64,000 bases of DNA, taken from Monodelphis domestica. Lineage: Eukaryota; Chordata; Mammalia; Didelphimorphia; Didelphidae. Made by a program: the position numbers and the translations under genes. Position 1 is the stretch's first letter. The number at the start of each line of letters is the position of its first letter. Under the pieces are notes generated by a model. The model was not told the DNA's origin and made no database searches. It saw only the letters and a list, made by a program, of their open reading frames with translations. The stretch spans positions 123,146,194-123,210,193 of the forward strand of contig NC_077231.1 in NCBI RefSeq assembly GCF_027887165.1, in the 5' to 3' direction. This document shows positions 33,520 to 44,881 of this stretch, one piece after another.

Positions 33520-33775
33520 AAAAGTGAATAAATCACCAAATATTTATTTTGTGCCTTCTTTCTATGCCAGATACTGTGACTGTGATACAAAAAAATATGA
33601 AAAGAATCTCTATCATTCAAGGAATTTACAGTCTATCCAGGGAGACAACATCACTGAATTGATAGTCAAAAGGCACCTAGAGATTGTATGACCACTCTTG
33701 GAAATTTCTGCTTCTGGTAAGAGTCAAACTAGATGATCTCTGAGCTTCCTTCTCACTCTAGGATCCCATGCTTGC
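33520..33775 (+). repeat. family A start followed by MIR tail
   Basis: 'CACCAAATATTTATTTTGTG', 'GGAATTTACAGTCTATCCAG' (family A, to about 33650), then a sense MIR end ('CAAACTAGATGATCTCTGAG'). AT-rich low complexity precedes it at about 33455-33515. Confidence 0.55.
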
Positions 33776-33799
33776 ATGTTTTATTTCATAAAGATTTGT

Positions 33800-34110
33800 T
33801 TACTTTATAAATTGTATAACTTTTGGCAAGTCACTTAACCTTGCTAAGCCTCAGTTTGAGAGGAACTGTCATATAATTAGAAACACACTGGATTCATACA
33901 GAAAAAAAAGACTGTGTCTCACTTCTGCTACTACAGCTGGGTGGATTTGGATAAGTAACTGCAGGTCTCTAACCCTCAGTTTCCTCATCTAAAAATGGCT
34001 ATGATAACATGCAAACTACTTTGCTCCCATGATTGTTGTGAGAAATAAGATGTGTAAACTGATAAGGGCTTTGTAAACTAGGAACTATTATTCTGTTGTG
34101 AGAAAAGAGT
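33800..34110 (+). repeat. two nested or adjacent MIR SINEs, sense
   Basis: One copy stops at 'CTAAGCCTCAGTTTGAGAGG'. A second contains 'GGATTTGGATAAGTAACTGC' and 'CCTCAGTTTCCTCATCTAAA', ending with 'GGGCTTTGTAAACTAGGAAC'. Confidence 0.6.
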
Positions 34111-34499
34111 TTTGCAAACTGGGAGCTAGTGAGGAACCTGACTAATCGCTTGATTTGGGTACCATTTTTGGCATATTACACAGGAAAGAAGAAAAAAAAA
34201 GATTTTTTTTTCAGGTCATGTAGCAAGTAAGGGACAGAGTTAGACTTTGAACTCCTCTCAAAGAGCTATTCCAGTGCAAGGATGATGGGTTTACATTTCT
34301 GCCTCCAGTATTATATTGTGAACATGTATGCATGTACAACATAACAATTTCTTTTATGATTGGGACTTTTAACATTCATCAATATAGTTGAACATTCCTA
34401 AATGCTCAAGGATCTATAATTTTATTGGTGTAGGGACTCTAACTGAATTCAACCTCTCCAAGAACTGAATTTGGCTCAGATCGTTTCATTAAGGACGTA

Positions 34500-34860
34500 C
34501 AAGGTAATGGGAGTAAGTGGGGACATAAGTAGGAGTTGGGAGTTCTGGGTTCCCATCTCAGATTTCTCACTAACAATATGAGAATAGAGAAGTCATTTCA
34601 ACTCTCTTGGCCTATAAAATGAGGAGACTGCATTGGATGAGCTTTCAAATTCCTTCAAGCTCTGCAATCTTTTGGTTTACATAATGTTGGGGAAAGAGCT
34701 CTGGACTTCAGAATCCAATGACCTTGGTTGAAAGGTCTTTTTGCTATTGACCTTGGGTAAGTATCTTACCTCTCAGCCTTTTCATATAAAAATGAGTATA
34801 ATGTTTATATTGACTTACCACACAGGATTGTTGTGAACATCAAAACAAAGCATCTCAAGA
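34500..34860 (+). repeat. two MIR SINEs in tandem, sense
   Basis: Copy one (34500-34680): 'TATAAAATGAGGAGACTGCA' and 'CTTCAAGCTCTGCAATCTTT'. Copy two (34685-34860): 'AAAGAGCTCTGGACTTCAGA' and 'CACACAGGATTGTTGTGAAC'. Confidence 0.7.
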
Positions 34861-34861
34861 A

Positions 34862-35085
34862 ACAATGAGAGCTAGCATTTATGTAGTGTTTTTAAGGTTT
34901 GTTAAGTGCTTTTTCAATATCTCATTTTATCTTTATAATAATCCAGAGAGGTGGGTGATACAATTTTACACCAGATGAGGAAACTAAGGTAGGCAGAAGT
35001 TGAGTAATTTGCTTACAGAGCTGGTCCATGAATGAGGTCTTCCTGACTTCAAGTCTAGTGTCACCAACCCTGCTCAGGATAACTT
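34862..35085 (-). repeat. MIR SINE, antisense
   Basis: A nearly complete antisense copy: 'GAGAGCTAGCATTTATGTAG', 'AGATGAGGAAACTAAGGTAG', 'CTTCCTGACTTCAAGTCTAG'. Confidence 0.8.
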
Positions 35086-36280
35086 TATAATGATAAAATA
35101 TCATCTTTATATACTTCCAAGATTCTATCATTTGATTAATGAACATTTCATCAACCAGCATAGATCACAAATCTTCCACATCTTAATAGTGAGATTTGTG
35201 AGCCACCATTATCAAAAATTTCCATCATTTGACACAGCTGATGAAGATTCTCTCTGAATTTAGCTATAGAGTCTTGAAGATAGTCACCAAAGACTGTGGT
35301 AGTCACCAAAGACTATGGCTGAGCTTTCTCCAAGTTTTTTAGATTTAGTGGGATCTATGTGAGACTGTTCTCTAGCCTTTGAAAATACTGGATGTTTTCC
35401 ATGCCATAATGAGGCATTGGAAGAGAACTACTAATTAATAATAATACAAGCAATAAAACACTGTACCCTTTCCAGACCAGAGATGACTCTGTGTGAAGTA
35501 AGGAAGAAGATGGGATTTAATCTTTAGAGTTACAAACTAGAGGGAATCCCACAAGCCTAAGCATGGCTTCCACTCTGAGCCCAGCTCTTCCTCCCAAACC
35601 AAGACCACAGATGGTTTGGCAGCACCCAAGCCTTCTCCTCTGCTTTTGCCAAAGCATTCTTGTCCACATGGCTCTGGATCAACTATAACCATGTGGGTTT
35701 GGCCCAAAAGAGAGTTGGGCATAGAGAACTTGATCAAATGGCAAGAAGCTTCCCTAGGTCCCAAATCATGGAATGAAGCCCTTTGCCAAACATAGGCTAC
35801 ATCTGGCTCTCTTCACTCACAAGCCTATTCTGTGCCAGCCTCCTTCCATGAGTGAACTATTGGCAACTGGTCTGTTTTTGTTCTAGGCCTGGGGCATGCT
35901 CTTCAGGAAACCACCCTGTCCAATGACACTGGGGAAGGAGAGAGGGAGGGCTTTGGGAATGCTCTGCTTTCTTTTCCAGGATCTGGGTGAGTCTCTCTCT
36001 CTTCCACTCCACCTACCATCCCACATAAACATAAATCTATACATATAGGAAAAATGTGACTCATTAAAGCTCATTATTCCTTACAGATCAGAGGCAAAAC
36101 TAAGAAGGGAATAAGGTCAACAATACTTTAAAAACTAAGCACATAGTAATAATAGGGAATGGAGATAGGGATAGGATCTATGATTTCAATTTAATAACTA
36201 ATCCCTATATGAAGAAACTCCCTTTGCCATTGGAGGTCAGCACTTTTCTCTATAAACTAGTCTTGGAGGGTTGCCTGAAG
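35086..36280. other. unique block with a 19-bp tandem duplication
   Basis: Nearly 1.2 kb free of recognised repeats. At 35281-35299 and 35300-35318 the 19-mer TAGTCACCAAAGACTGTGG is directly repeated with one mismatch. The open frames at 35537-35764 and 35883-36074 show no domains and are not called. Confidence 0.5.
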
Positions 36281-36284
36281 GATT

Positions 36285-36910
36285 GAAAATTTAATCAATT
36301 TGCCAATTATTACATAGTCAGCAAGTCAGAAATGACACTTGAACTCAAGGTCTTTCTGAGTTTGAAGCCAGTTCTCTATCCACTGCACCATACTGACAAC
36401 AACAACAACAATATTTTATATGATTATGAAATAGTTTCATAAACTTAATTTCATTATATGTGATATTCAAAACAACCCAGTTACCTAAGTAATGCAAATA
36501 TTATCAGCTCCATTTTACAGATGAAGATTCTGAGACTCAGAAAGGTAATCCAACAAAGCAGAAACATAGAAGAAAAACAACTGCTTGATCTCATGGGTCG
36601 ATGGGGATATGATTGGGGATGTTGACTCTAAACAATCACCCTAGTGAAAATATTAATAATATGGAAATGGGTCTTGATCAACGAGACATGTAAAACCCAG
36701 TGGAATTGCTTGTTGACTATGGGAGGTGGGTGGAAGGGGGAGGGAAAGAACATGAATCATGTAATCATGGAAAAATATTCTAAATTAATTAAATAAAATT
36801 TTTCAAATTAAAAAAAGAAAGAAAGGTAATCCAAGGTCATAAATTAATCTGACAGGCCTGAGTTTCTAACCAAGATCTTTTAACTCCAAGTCCAGGACTC
36901 TTTCCATTTA
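36285..36910 (-). repeat. antisense MIR SINEs split by an L1 tail
   Basis: A MIR end at 36290-36395 is followed by another antisense MIR: left part 36440-36552 ('TTTTACAGATGAAGATTCTG') and right part 36820-36910 ('TAAATTAATCTGACAGGCCT'). The L1 tail at 36553-36819 separates the halves. Confidence 0.75.
36553..36819 (+). mobile_element. L1 3'-tail insertion with 14-bp target-site duplication
   Basis: Severely 5'-truncated L1. The 267 bp match the 3' UTR of the large L1 (12095-12350): 'ACAACTGCTTGA', 'GGGGATATGATTGGGGATG' and 'GAATTGCTTGTTGACTATGG', ending in TAAATAAAATTTTTCAAATT plus an A-rich tail. The identical 14-mer AGAAAGGTAATCCA flanks it at 36539-36552 and 36820-36833. The event is target-primed reverse transcription into a MIR. 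Confidence 0.95.
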
Positions 36911-37254
36911 AATTTTTTTAAGGTTCTTCAGTTTTATCTGAGTGAGTACTCCCCCCACCCTCACTAATGTAGATCTAAATTACCTCATATCTTTGTATAA
37001 GATATTCTCAGAGAGAAGGATCTAAAGCAAAGTCATGTCATCAGACAACAGACTCAGCCAATAATCAAATCCTTTTTAGCCCAATAAGATATATCAGGGT
37101 TTTGGTTCCATTACTTTTGCCTTTGAGAAGGCAGAACCATCTTCATGCCTCACAGAATGATTTTGGACTTATGGTCCTATCACGTAGGAAGGAATATTTA
37201 GTGACTTTATAACCTCATGTCAGTCTAAAATAGGCCATATGGATCTATTTGGGA
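36911..37254. other. no recognisable feature
   Basis: Unassigned sequence between repeat clusters. Confidence 0.4.
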
Positions 37255-37390
37255 TTCAAAAGAATTATGTTTTTAAGTGCATAAAAAACCAGAGGATAAT
37301 AAAGGAAACCAATTATATTGAAATCCAGTTATCAAAGTAGTCTTAAAAAACAAGTTGATGGACTCAGTTTAAGAACTCTTGTTCTAGATC
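37255..37390 (+). repeat. MITE-like ancient repeat, right half
   Basis: 'GTTTTTAAGTGCATAAAA', 'AGGAAACCAATTATATTGAA', 'CCAGTTATCAAAG', 'AAAACAAGTTGATGGACTC' and the terminus 'AGTTTAAGAACTCTTG'. I recall this as a mammal-wide element with GGTTCTTAA-type inverted ends, but cannot name the family. Confidence 0.6.
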
Positions 37391-37437
37391 ATTTATTCCT
37401 CCAGATGGATTTTGTTATTTTGTCTAGCTCTTGAAAG

Positions 37438-37600
37438 ATGGGTTCTTAAGCTTTCCTGGATCTCTTTGGTATCTTGATAAAGCAAGTTTTGAATTTTTAA
37501 TCTCTAAAATATATATGTACATATGTTTATAAAGTAAAATATATCATCAGATTACAAAGGAAATCAATTATATTGAAATAAAATATACTTCCCCCCCCCC
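37438..37600 (+). repeat. MITE-like ancient repeat, left-to-middle part
   Basis: Starts 'GATGGGTTCTTAAGCTTTCC', the inverted partner of the end of the copy at 37255-37390, and contains the same 'AAAGGAAATCAATTATATTG' word. It is truncated near a C10 run at 37590. Confidence 0.6.
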
Positions 37601-38609
37601 AATCTAAGCCCACATATCCCCTGAAATCTATCCATGGATCCTAGGTCAGGAAGCTCTGCATGTATTATTTGGATATTCAAGCTAAGCTATAGTCACAGCC
37701 TGAAACAGAGTGATACTTGTGGGGCTCTAACTTTCCCTCTGTTATGCAATATTGAACAGACTGCTTCAGTATTCAGTACTTCCAACTCCCTGGATGCAAA
37801 TGAGAATGGGGGGTTGGGAGGAAGGGAGTGGTCTTTTCTAATCTAAAGAGAAAGCAGGACTACCATCCCAGAATGAAATTATGAACTGGAAGGGACCTTG
37901 GAGACCATTTCATCTTGTGCCTTCATTTTACTTAAACTTCTTTGACTCCAAAGCAAGGCTCTTTCAACCATACAAAGTATTATCTCTCAGTGGTTTGAAA
38001 GTGTGTTTTTATGTTTTATCATGTGCAAATGCACATGAATGCATATATGTATTTAAACATATACTTTAGTATTTAAGAAACTATGATTATATCTTATGTG
38101 GGTTCTCTTTTCCAAAAACACAGGTCAAAACCCCTCTACTTCTCAGTAGATAGTCTTTGTGAATTGACATCACAGAAAAAAAAAATTCATTCCTCAGTGG
38201 CCAATACTTTGGTGGCAAGCTTTTGCAAATCTGACTAGGCTAGCTATTAAACAAATACACTATCATGACTTATAGACATACAGTCTATCATCAGTTCTAT
38301 ATTTGGAAAACTTTCCAAATGGGGAGAATCTGCCAGAACTTGTCCTCCACTAACAGAACCTTTGAGAACCCAGGAACATAATAATATTAAGATAAAGGAT
38401 CATAAAGAGGACCTAAGTGGGAGTATGTGCATGTGGATGTATATGTGTGTGTAGAGGAAGAAAGGGAATACAAGAACCAGGCTATAAAACCAACATAAGC
38501 ATGGTAAATTTCCAATATAACCTTTAGGACTGGGATGGTGCCATACTTCATTTTTGTATGAACGGACATGGAGTTTAGGAAGCCATGTTTCTAGTCCCCT
38601 AACTGTCAT
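37601..38609. other. mostly unique, small MIR-like piece
   Basis: About 37870-37960 resembles the start of an antisense MIR3/L3 ('AACTGGAAGGGACCTTGGAG'). The remainder is unassigned, with a GT-rich patch near 38425-38455. Confidence 0.4.
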
Positions 38610-38720
38610 GGTATTAGAATGTTAGAGTTGGAAGAGACCATAGAGACATGTAGACAACCCTCTCTTTTAGAAATATGCCATCTGAGGCCCCGGAGAGATA
38701 AAATACCTCTGGACAGAAAC
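38610..38720 (-). repeat. MIR3-like fragment, antisense
   Basis: 'TTAGAGTTGGAAGAGACCAT' and 'TCTGAGGCCCCGGAGAGATA'. Confidence 0.55.
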
Positions 38721-38884
38721 TTTCAGTCTTTAATAAATGTTTACTGAATGTCCTGATTCCATTAACTTGTGATCAAGTCATCTCTTCTCAACATTAACTA
38801 ATCTCAATCTCATTAAACTTGTTGAAAAATAGAAGTCTCATTTTTCACTATTATTTCATAGCTTCCTCTGACCTTCCTCCACAC

Positions 38885-39900
38885 CAATCAATACAAAAGC
38901 ATTTATTAGGTGCCTACAATGGATAAAAAGCCAAAGATGAAAAGGTCCTGCCCTTAAGTCTTCAACAAGAATGTATTAGCTACTTCCTATCTGCCAAGCA
39001 TAGCAAGAGCTCCTTCAAGGAGATTATATTCTATCAAGGGAGGCAATGTGTACACAAAGAAATAAATTTAGTAATTGGAAGGCAGGTCAAAAAAGTTTTA
39101 TGTCAGAGGTGAGGCTTGAACTCACTTATCTTTGAAGCAAGCTATGAAGTCTAAGAAATTGAAGAGATGAAGGAATGAATTCAAAGCATATAAAAAAAAA
39201 AAACAGGGATGGGTAGTAGTAGTCTCTCGGTAACCGAGGATGACGATTGTCTTTGTGCGTTTTCATCTATGATAGATGAGTGTGCACAAAAACACTTGTG
39301 CGTGAAGGAGATTTAAGTGGAAAAGTCGATGCACAGAGACAGTCCCACTCTCTTGGCATTGGAAGCCTGGGTCCAGTGGCACGAAAAATCGTTACACCTG
39401 GAGACTTCCTCAGCTGCATTGGATGGCCGTATTGTCTTTTGTGCTCCAACTCACCCTAAGCACTCCACAGTGCTTTGCTGCGTCGCCCTCTCAGCTGTTG
39501 AACCTTCTTATTGGTTTCTTCCACCTGTTCCGCCGAAGCAGTCTTCACATGCTGGGTGAGCAAAGCCTTAGTTCACCAGGGGTCTAAGACCCGATGGCTA
39601 CCCTCACAAGGTTTAGCTGGCCTGTCGAAGCCGTTGCCCGGGGTGTGGCCTCTTTTGCATGCTAGCAGCTACTAGGAGCCACAAGTGAAAGCTGGGTGTC
39701 AGGTGAGGGTCAGAGGTTGGAGAGCTGCCCTAGAAGGGCACAATAAGCCCTCCATACCAGAGATACTACTCCTCCCTGAAGACCCCATACACCATACAGG
39801 GATGGGAGATATGTTGTATACAAGGAACTTCAAGGTCAGTTTGGCTAGAAGGCTGAGTATGTGAAGAAAAAAAAAGAATATGTAATAAACTGAAAAAAAT
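38885..39900 (+). repeat. family A repeat, interrupted by an RTE-like insertion
   Basis: Left part 38885-39213 carries family words 'AAAAGCATTTATTAGGTGCC' and 'CAAGGAGATTATATTCTATC'. Right part 39796-39900 continues in register ('GGAGATATGTTGTATACAAG', 'TCAGTTTGGCTAGAAGGCTG'). The two halves meet at the 11-bp duplication flanking the insertion. Confidence 0.65.
39214..39795 (-). mobile_element. RTE-like non-LTR element 3' part, with 11-bp duplication
   Basis: A 582-bp, CpG- and GC-richer block flanked by the identical 11-mer ACAGGGATGGG (39203-39213 and 39796-39806). Read on the minus strand it ends in CTACTACTA, a short tandem tail of the kind RTE-clade elements carry instead of poly(A). 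Just before the tail is 'TCATCCTCGGTTACCGAGAG'. Its CpG content suggests it is younger than the surrounding repeats. RTE assignment is an inference from tail and recollection; an RTE-mobilised SINE is the alternative. The 80-codon open frame at 39317-39559 is incidental. Confidence 0.65.
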
Positions 39901-39924
39901 ATGGCAAATGCCAAAGGACAATAA

Positions 39925-40560
39925 CAGCAAGAAGTATTTATTAAGTCTTTACTATGTGCCAGGCACTGGGGTAAGCATTAGTGATAAAAGAAAAATCTTC
40001 CCTGAACAAGCACATATTCTAATGTGGGAGACAACTATGTACCTATAAGATATGTAAGGATAAATTAGAAATTATAAATAAATAAATATAATATAAATAA
40101 ATAAATATAAATAAAAATCAGAGGGAAGGCATTATTCTTAGAAGGGTTTAGGAAAGGCTTCTTGTAGAAGGTGCAATTTGCAGTGAGATTTGAAAGGAGA
40201 CAGGAGACAAAGACAAAGAAGGGTATTCTAGGCATGGAGAATAACCAATTAAAAGTCATGGAGTCAGGAGATGGAGTATTGTGTGGGAGGAAAAGTATGG
40301 CAAACTAGTTTTGTTGGTTTCTAGAATACAAGGAGGAGGGTAAGGAGTAAGGAGAGTACAAAAGTAGGATGGGACTAAAGAAGTTGATGCTTTCTTACTT
40401 TAATTGACTGTAAGGTTTTTTGAAAAGAGGAGTTGTTTCATTTGTTGTCCTCAAAAATTCTCCAGTACAACAGTGCTCATCCACAGTATGAATTTGTTTA
40501 ATACTTGATTAAGATTGACTCTCCAGAAAACAAGGAGCCACTAGAGCCTTTAAGTTGTAA
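39925..40560 (+). repeat. family A repeat, second copy
   Basis: 'AGTATTTATTAAGTCTTTAC', 'TATGTGCCAGGCACTGGGGT', 'GGCTTCTTGTAGAAGGTGCA', 'TTCTAGGCATGGAGAATAAC', and, after a gap, 'AACAAGGAGCCACTAGAGCC'. An AATA-rich stretch (40070-40125) lies inside. Confidence 0.7.
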
Positions 40561-40774
40561 GGCAAGTAACTAAATCTTGAATAAGAATCAGGCAGAGGAT
40601 CATCAAAGGAGTGTGTTGTTCATTAATATTGTCAATATGAGAATTACTAGCCTAGAGTCTTCAAAATTGCTTCTATTCAATATGGGATGGGTACTGAGTT
40701 TGGCATGCCATCTGTATAGGCAGAGTACTATCATACAAGGCTATGTTGGGTAACAGAGCCTGAAAGATCTCCAA

Positions 40775-41215
40775 GATCACAAAATCCAAACCATTCATCC
40801 AACAGAAGAGAAGTCAGAGAGAAGTGACTTACTTAAAGTCACATTAAGAGTGTCAAGGTCAGGAGTAACATCTAGGTTTCTCAACTTCTGATTGAGTCTT
40901 CTCTATGTCATACTACCTGACTCCTTACAATTTAGTAGTCAAGCTAGGATACACATATGAGAAGACAAGGCAAGAACACAGAAGAAAATATATGAACAAG
41001 GGCATAGCTACTGAGGGTAGCTGATTAGTATGAAGAGTCAAAGGGAGCTTTCGTAAGGGAGGAGGATCACTTTTACCTTATAGCTGGGGAGAGAGTCAAA
41101 CACATTCATGTAATTGAGTGTCCACAGACAAGCAACTTAATGTCTTTGGTTTGCCTATCTCTAAAGTATGGGGTTATGTCCATGGTCTCTTCCAACTCTA
41201 ATATTCTTAGTGTGA
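40775..41215. repeat. antisense MIR, then sense MIR tail
   Basis: 40775-40930 antisense ('GAAGTGACTTACTTAAAGTC'). 41100-41215 sense ('TTGGTTTGCCTATCTCTAAA', 'TCTCTTCCAACTCTAATATT'). Unassigned DNA lies between and to the left. Confidence 0.55.
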
Positions 41216-42004
41216 CACAGGTAGGGGACTAGAACCATAACTTCATTCCTGAACTCCAGGTTAGCCCACCACATAGACCATGTTTTGCTAAGTGGGTGAC
41301 TTTATTTCAAAAAGATTAGAAAATACTTATTCTAGTGAGAATCTGCTCGTGAGTAACTGCAACAATGGTTTATGCATATGGAAATATGGTCTAGGGAAGG
41401 GTTCTGTGATCATGTCCCAATCCTATATCCAATCCTGCATTCAACTTTATGCAGTTTAGCTTTGGCTTAGATTATCCCTTCACCCAAGGCTTTATATTCC
41501 AATTTGTTCACTCAACCATGACTGATGAAGAAACAGAAGCCCACAGAGAATGTCAATTGGGCTTTTTCAGTAGGTAAATGGAATCAGTTACACAATCATA
41601 AAACAACTGGGGGGAGAGGGAGGAACAAAATCTGAAGTATTCCTGGCCCCTCTAGACACAAATAGACAGAATTGAGTGTAAATCTCTGACTAATGGACAA
41701 CTGTAGAGCAAGAAAAATCCTGTAAGTAATTGGAGTGGGTGACAGCCTCAACTAAAATGGTTTAATGAAGTGGAAAGCCTAGAAGATAGAGATAAGGAGT
41801 TTCCAACAATCCAAAACCCAAAGGGGTTCCCATCCAGAAAGTATAAATACACTTATTCTACTTGGCTCCAGAACTAAGATTAATGGGTAGAAGCTATATG
41901 AAGGCAAATTTTAGCTCAGCATAAGGGAGACATCCCTAATAATTAGAGTTGTCCAATAATTCAATTCAGCAGGCATATTAAGGACAACTATGTTCCAGGC
42001 AAGA
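41216..42004. other. no recognisable feature
   Basis: About 790 bp unassigned. No gene or clear repeat. Confidence 0.4.
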
Positions 42005-42240
42005 AGCAGCCTGGCCCAGCCCAGCCCAGCCCAGAAGACAGAGACTTGATGTTGGAGTCAGGAAGGGCTGGATTCAAGTCCCTGTCTATGACATACGTTA
42101 TGACTTATTATACTGGACAAGTCATTTAATCTCTTAAAGACCCAGGAGACCTAAGACTATAAACTGAATAAAGGGTACTCCTCTGCAACTCTGCTTTGGG
42201 GGAAGAGGTTTTTTCACTGGGAATTCCCTATAGAAACAAA
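42005..42240 (+). repeat. Mar1-type SINE, sense, with CCCAG repeats
   Basis: A CCCAG tandem (about 42011-42031) leads into 'TTGGAGTCAGGAAGGGCTGG', 'ACTGGACAAGTCATTTAATC' and 'GGGAATTCCCTATAGAAAC', the last being a marsupial SINE tail word. Confidence 0.65.
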
Positions 42241-42339
42241 AATAGCAATAAAAAGGGGGTCAAGTACTTTAGAAAAAAACAACAATAGTTTCGATTATTA
42301 TTCTACTGTGGGTTATTTAATATGTACACTGACAAATAC

Positions 42340-42500
42340 ATGGGGAAACTCAGCAAAGGACTAATTTAAGAGACAACACTTGAACTAAGACTTAACAAGA
42401 ACTATGAATTCTAAGTGAATTGGTGAAATGGGAGTGAAAACACAAGTACTTAGGGATGGGGGTGGGAGGTAGGTAATGCAATGACAGTGCATGAAAAGGT
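42340..42500 (+). repeat. family A repeat fragment
   Basis: 'ACACTTGAACTAAGACTTAA' and 'GTGCATGAAAAGGTACTGGA' match the middle of the family. Confidence 0.45.
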
Positions 42501-43595
42501 ACTGGAGATGAAAGTTGATTGTCATTGAACTCTAGCTATAACATGTACGTGCATATGTATACATGCATACATGTTTGTATGTATGCATGAGTATATTTTT
42601 TATATTCCCTTGTAATTATCCATGACAATTACTCAAAATATAAAGTCAGGAGACTCCAAATAATATGAATATGAAAATGAACAAATTATGACAACAAAGT
42701 CTAGATTGATTTATGACAAATATAATTGCAGCAATAGTATTCATTTTATTTGTCTTTTGGCATTTTTGATGACACCTTTTTTCTTGCACAAGAGAACTCA
42801 ATGTAGGGAATGTGTATGGATGAGAATCTATCATGAAGTTCCAGAATAAAATGCTGGGCATCATGAATTTTACTTCAGCTTCCTTTTATCCCATACAAGT
42901 CTGTAAGTGTGCTGTCTACAACTGGAACAAACCATCAGTTGCAGAACTGCAATCCAGTGAAACAGTAACTTAAGCCAATTTAAAAATGTAACCCAATTAC
43001 AATGGTACATCAAATACTTCACACCACTGGAGTTTTCATATGTGTTGAGTAAACAAACTCCCAAACACACACAGACACATACTGAGGTTTTGCTTTGTTT
43101 TGTTTTTCCATCAGCGTACTCTATTCAGCGAAAAGATTTGCTCTGGGTAGAATTAGTGCCAAAAAACTGACTTATTTCTAATAGACAAGCAGAGCCCATA
43201 AATGCTTTGTAATTCCTGATTTAACATTAAATTCAGCTCAGAAAATCCCCTCCAAAACAGGAAACAAATACATTGCTACTGTAGAAGGGTCTTTCTGGTT
43301 TGAAGATTTTAGAATTCCATTGAGGAGGAGGAGGAGGTGTGTGTGTACACACACACATCTTTGTAGAGAAGCAAAACACTTGAGTGACTAGACTAGCCTG
43401 GACTTAAGAGAACAAAGTTCTTGACCACTATGGCTCTGAGTAGGTCCTCCATAGTATTGAAAAGATAGACAGGAAGACTGAAGCTTAGGACAAGAGTATT
43501 TTTTCATTCTGGGGTTTGATGTAGTTTTTTTTCCCTAGAATTCTAAGATTTCAAGGGCCAATAAAGATGACAACCAGACAAAAGAAAAGGTCTGA
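42501..43595. other. unique block with a GT/AC palindrome
   Basis: An ATAC/GTAT microsatellite (42545-42595), then about 1 kb without recognised repeats. At 43337-43356 the sequence is (GT)5(AC)5, a perfect 20-bp palindrome, preceded by GGA units (43323-43336). Confidence 0.6.
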
Positions 43596-43990
43596 AAAGC
43601 ACAAAAATATTATTTAGAAAAGCACGGGAAGCCTTTATATGGACTGATGCAAAGTGATGGAAGCAGAACCTGGAAAGTACACATGGCAATCATGACAACA
43701 AAAATGGAAAAAACAAAACAAAACTCAAAACTAAATGATAATATTATAATCACCAAGTTGGGAACCCACAGAAGACTTATGAAAAGGCAACTTCCTCCCT
43801 TTTTGCAGAGGTGGGGGACCACAGATGTGGAATACTGAACATAATGTCAATATGTTGGTGAGTTTTGCTGAATTGTTTTCTTCCCCTTTTTAATCTTTGT
43901 TATAAGGATTGGCCCTCTGGGAGTGGAAGAATAAAAGGATATATTGAGAAATGAAGGCAATACAAAATAAAAGATGTCAATAAATTTATT
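43596..43990 (+). repeat. old L1-like 3' fragment
   Basis: 'GATGCAAAGTGATGGAAGCA', 'GAACCTGGAAAGTACACA' parallel the large L1 at about 11918-11965, and the fragment ends in an A/T-rich tail (43965-43995). More diverged than the other L1 pieces. Confidence 0.6.
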
Positions 43991-44659
43991 TTTTAAAAGT
44001 AAGATGTCACTTAGACTATTTCCTTACCTCTGGGAAGAACTGCAAAGTAACAGCCCCATAGAGAATGTTGTCTGACTTTAAAGTATTCCCTTGCTAGAGG
44101 CTTTCCAGGAAAAGTAGACACTAAAGGAGTCCTCCATAATATCTAACTTCATCTAACTTAAATCCCTCTTGCTGAAATTTAATTGTTTCAGCTACAGAGA
44201 AAACAAAAACAGATGCCTCGTAGAATATTTCCTCACAGACATATGGCCTGCAACTGTGTTCTTTGTCTAAGGTTGAATTTTATTGTAACCTCTTCTTTAT
44301 CTCATACTGACCCACCCTGAGTCTCTGTTTTCTCAGTTTGTTCCTTCCCACATTTCCCCTTTTTCAAGTTGATGATGCCTGAGTGGCTATTCAAATCATA
44401 TAGCAGTGCTGGACCCCAGTATAAGGAATTGCCCTTCCTTGATCTTAGCAAGTATTAGTCAAGCACTTACTATGTGTAAGTCACTGAGCTAAGTTTTATA
44501 TAGAGAAGAACTTCATGACAGCAAGGGTTGTTGATATGAATGATGAGTGACCAAAAGCTTAACAGTTCTTCTTTCTGTAGAGTGCTAAAGAAGGGGAGAA
44601 AAATTCACCACGATCACACACAGAATTGGATTAAATGAAAGAAGGTGAGATGGCATTTC
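43991..44659. other. mostly unassigned, family A start near 44440
   Basis: 'GTCAAGCACTTACTATGTGT' (about 44458-44477) is a family A start-like word. Nothing else is recognised. Confidence 0.4.
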
Positions 44660-44880
44660 TACAATCCAAAAGGACAGAATTTATGAGTTTAAGGAGACCA
44701 CAAAACCATCTTGTCCAGATTCTTCCTCTAGGAAACTTTTTTTTTTAAATACTCTGATAACTGCATTTCAAAATAATTGATGTCCTTTGTAACCTTGTAT
44801 ATTTTGTTCTTTGCATTTTTTAAACATAATTCTGAGTCTTCATTCTTCTGAGTACTTCACTAAATTCCCCTAGGGGTCCA

Positions 44881-44881
<1 letters not shown>

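Noticed and set aside
39317-39559. 80-codon open frame in the RTE-like block
   Set aside because: It lies antisense to the element's inferred orientation and has no domain; chance frame in GC-richer DNA.
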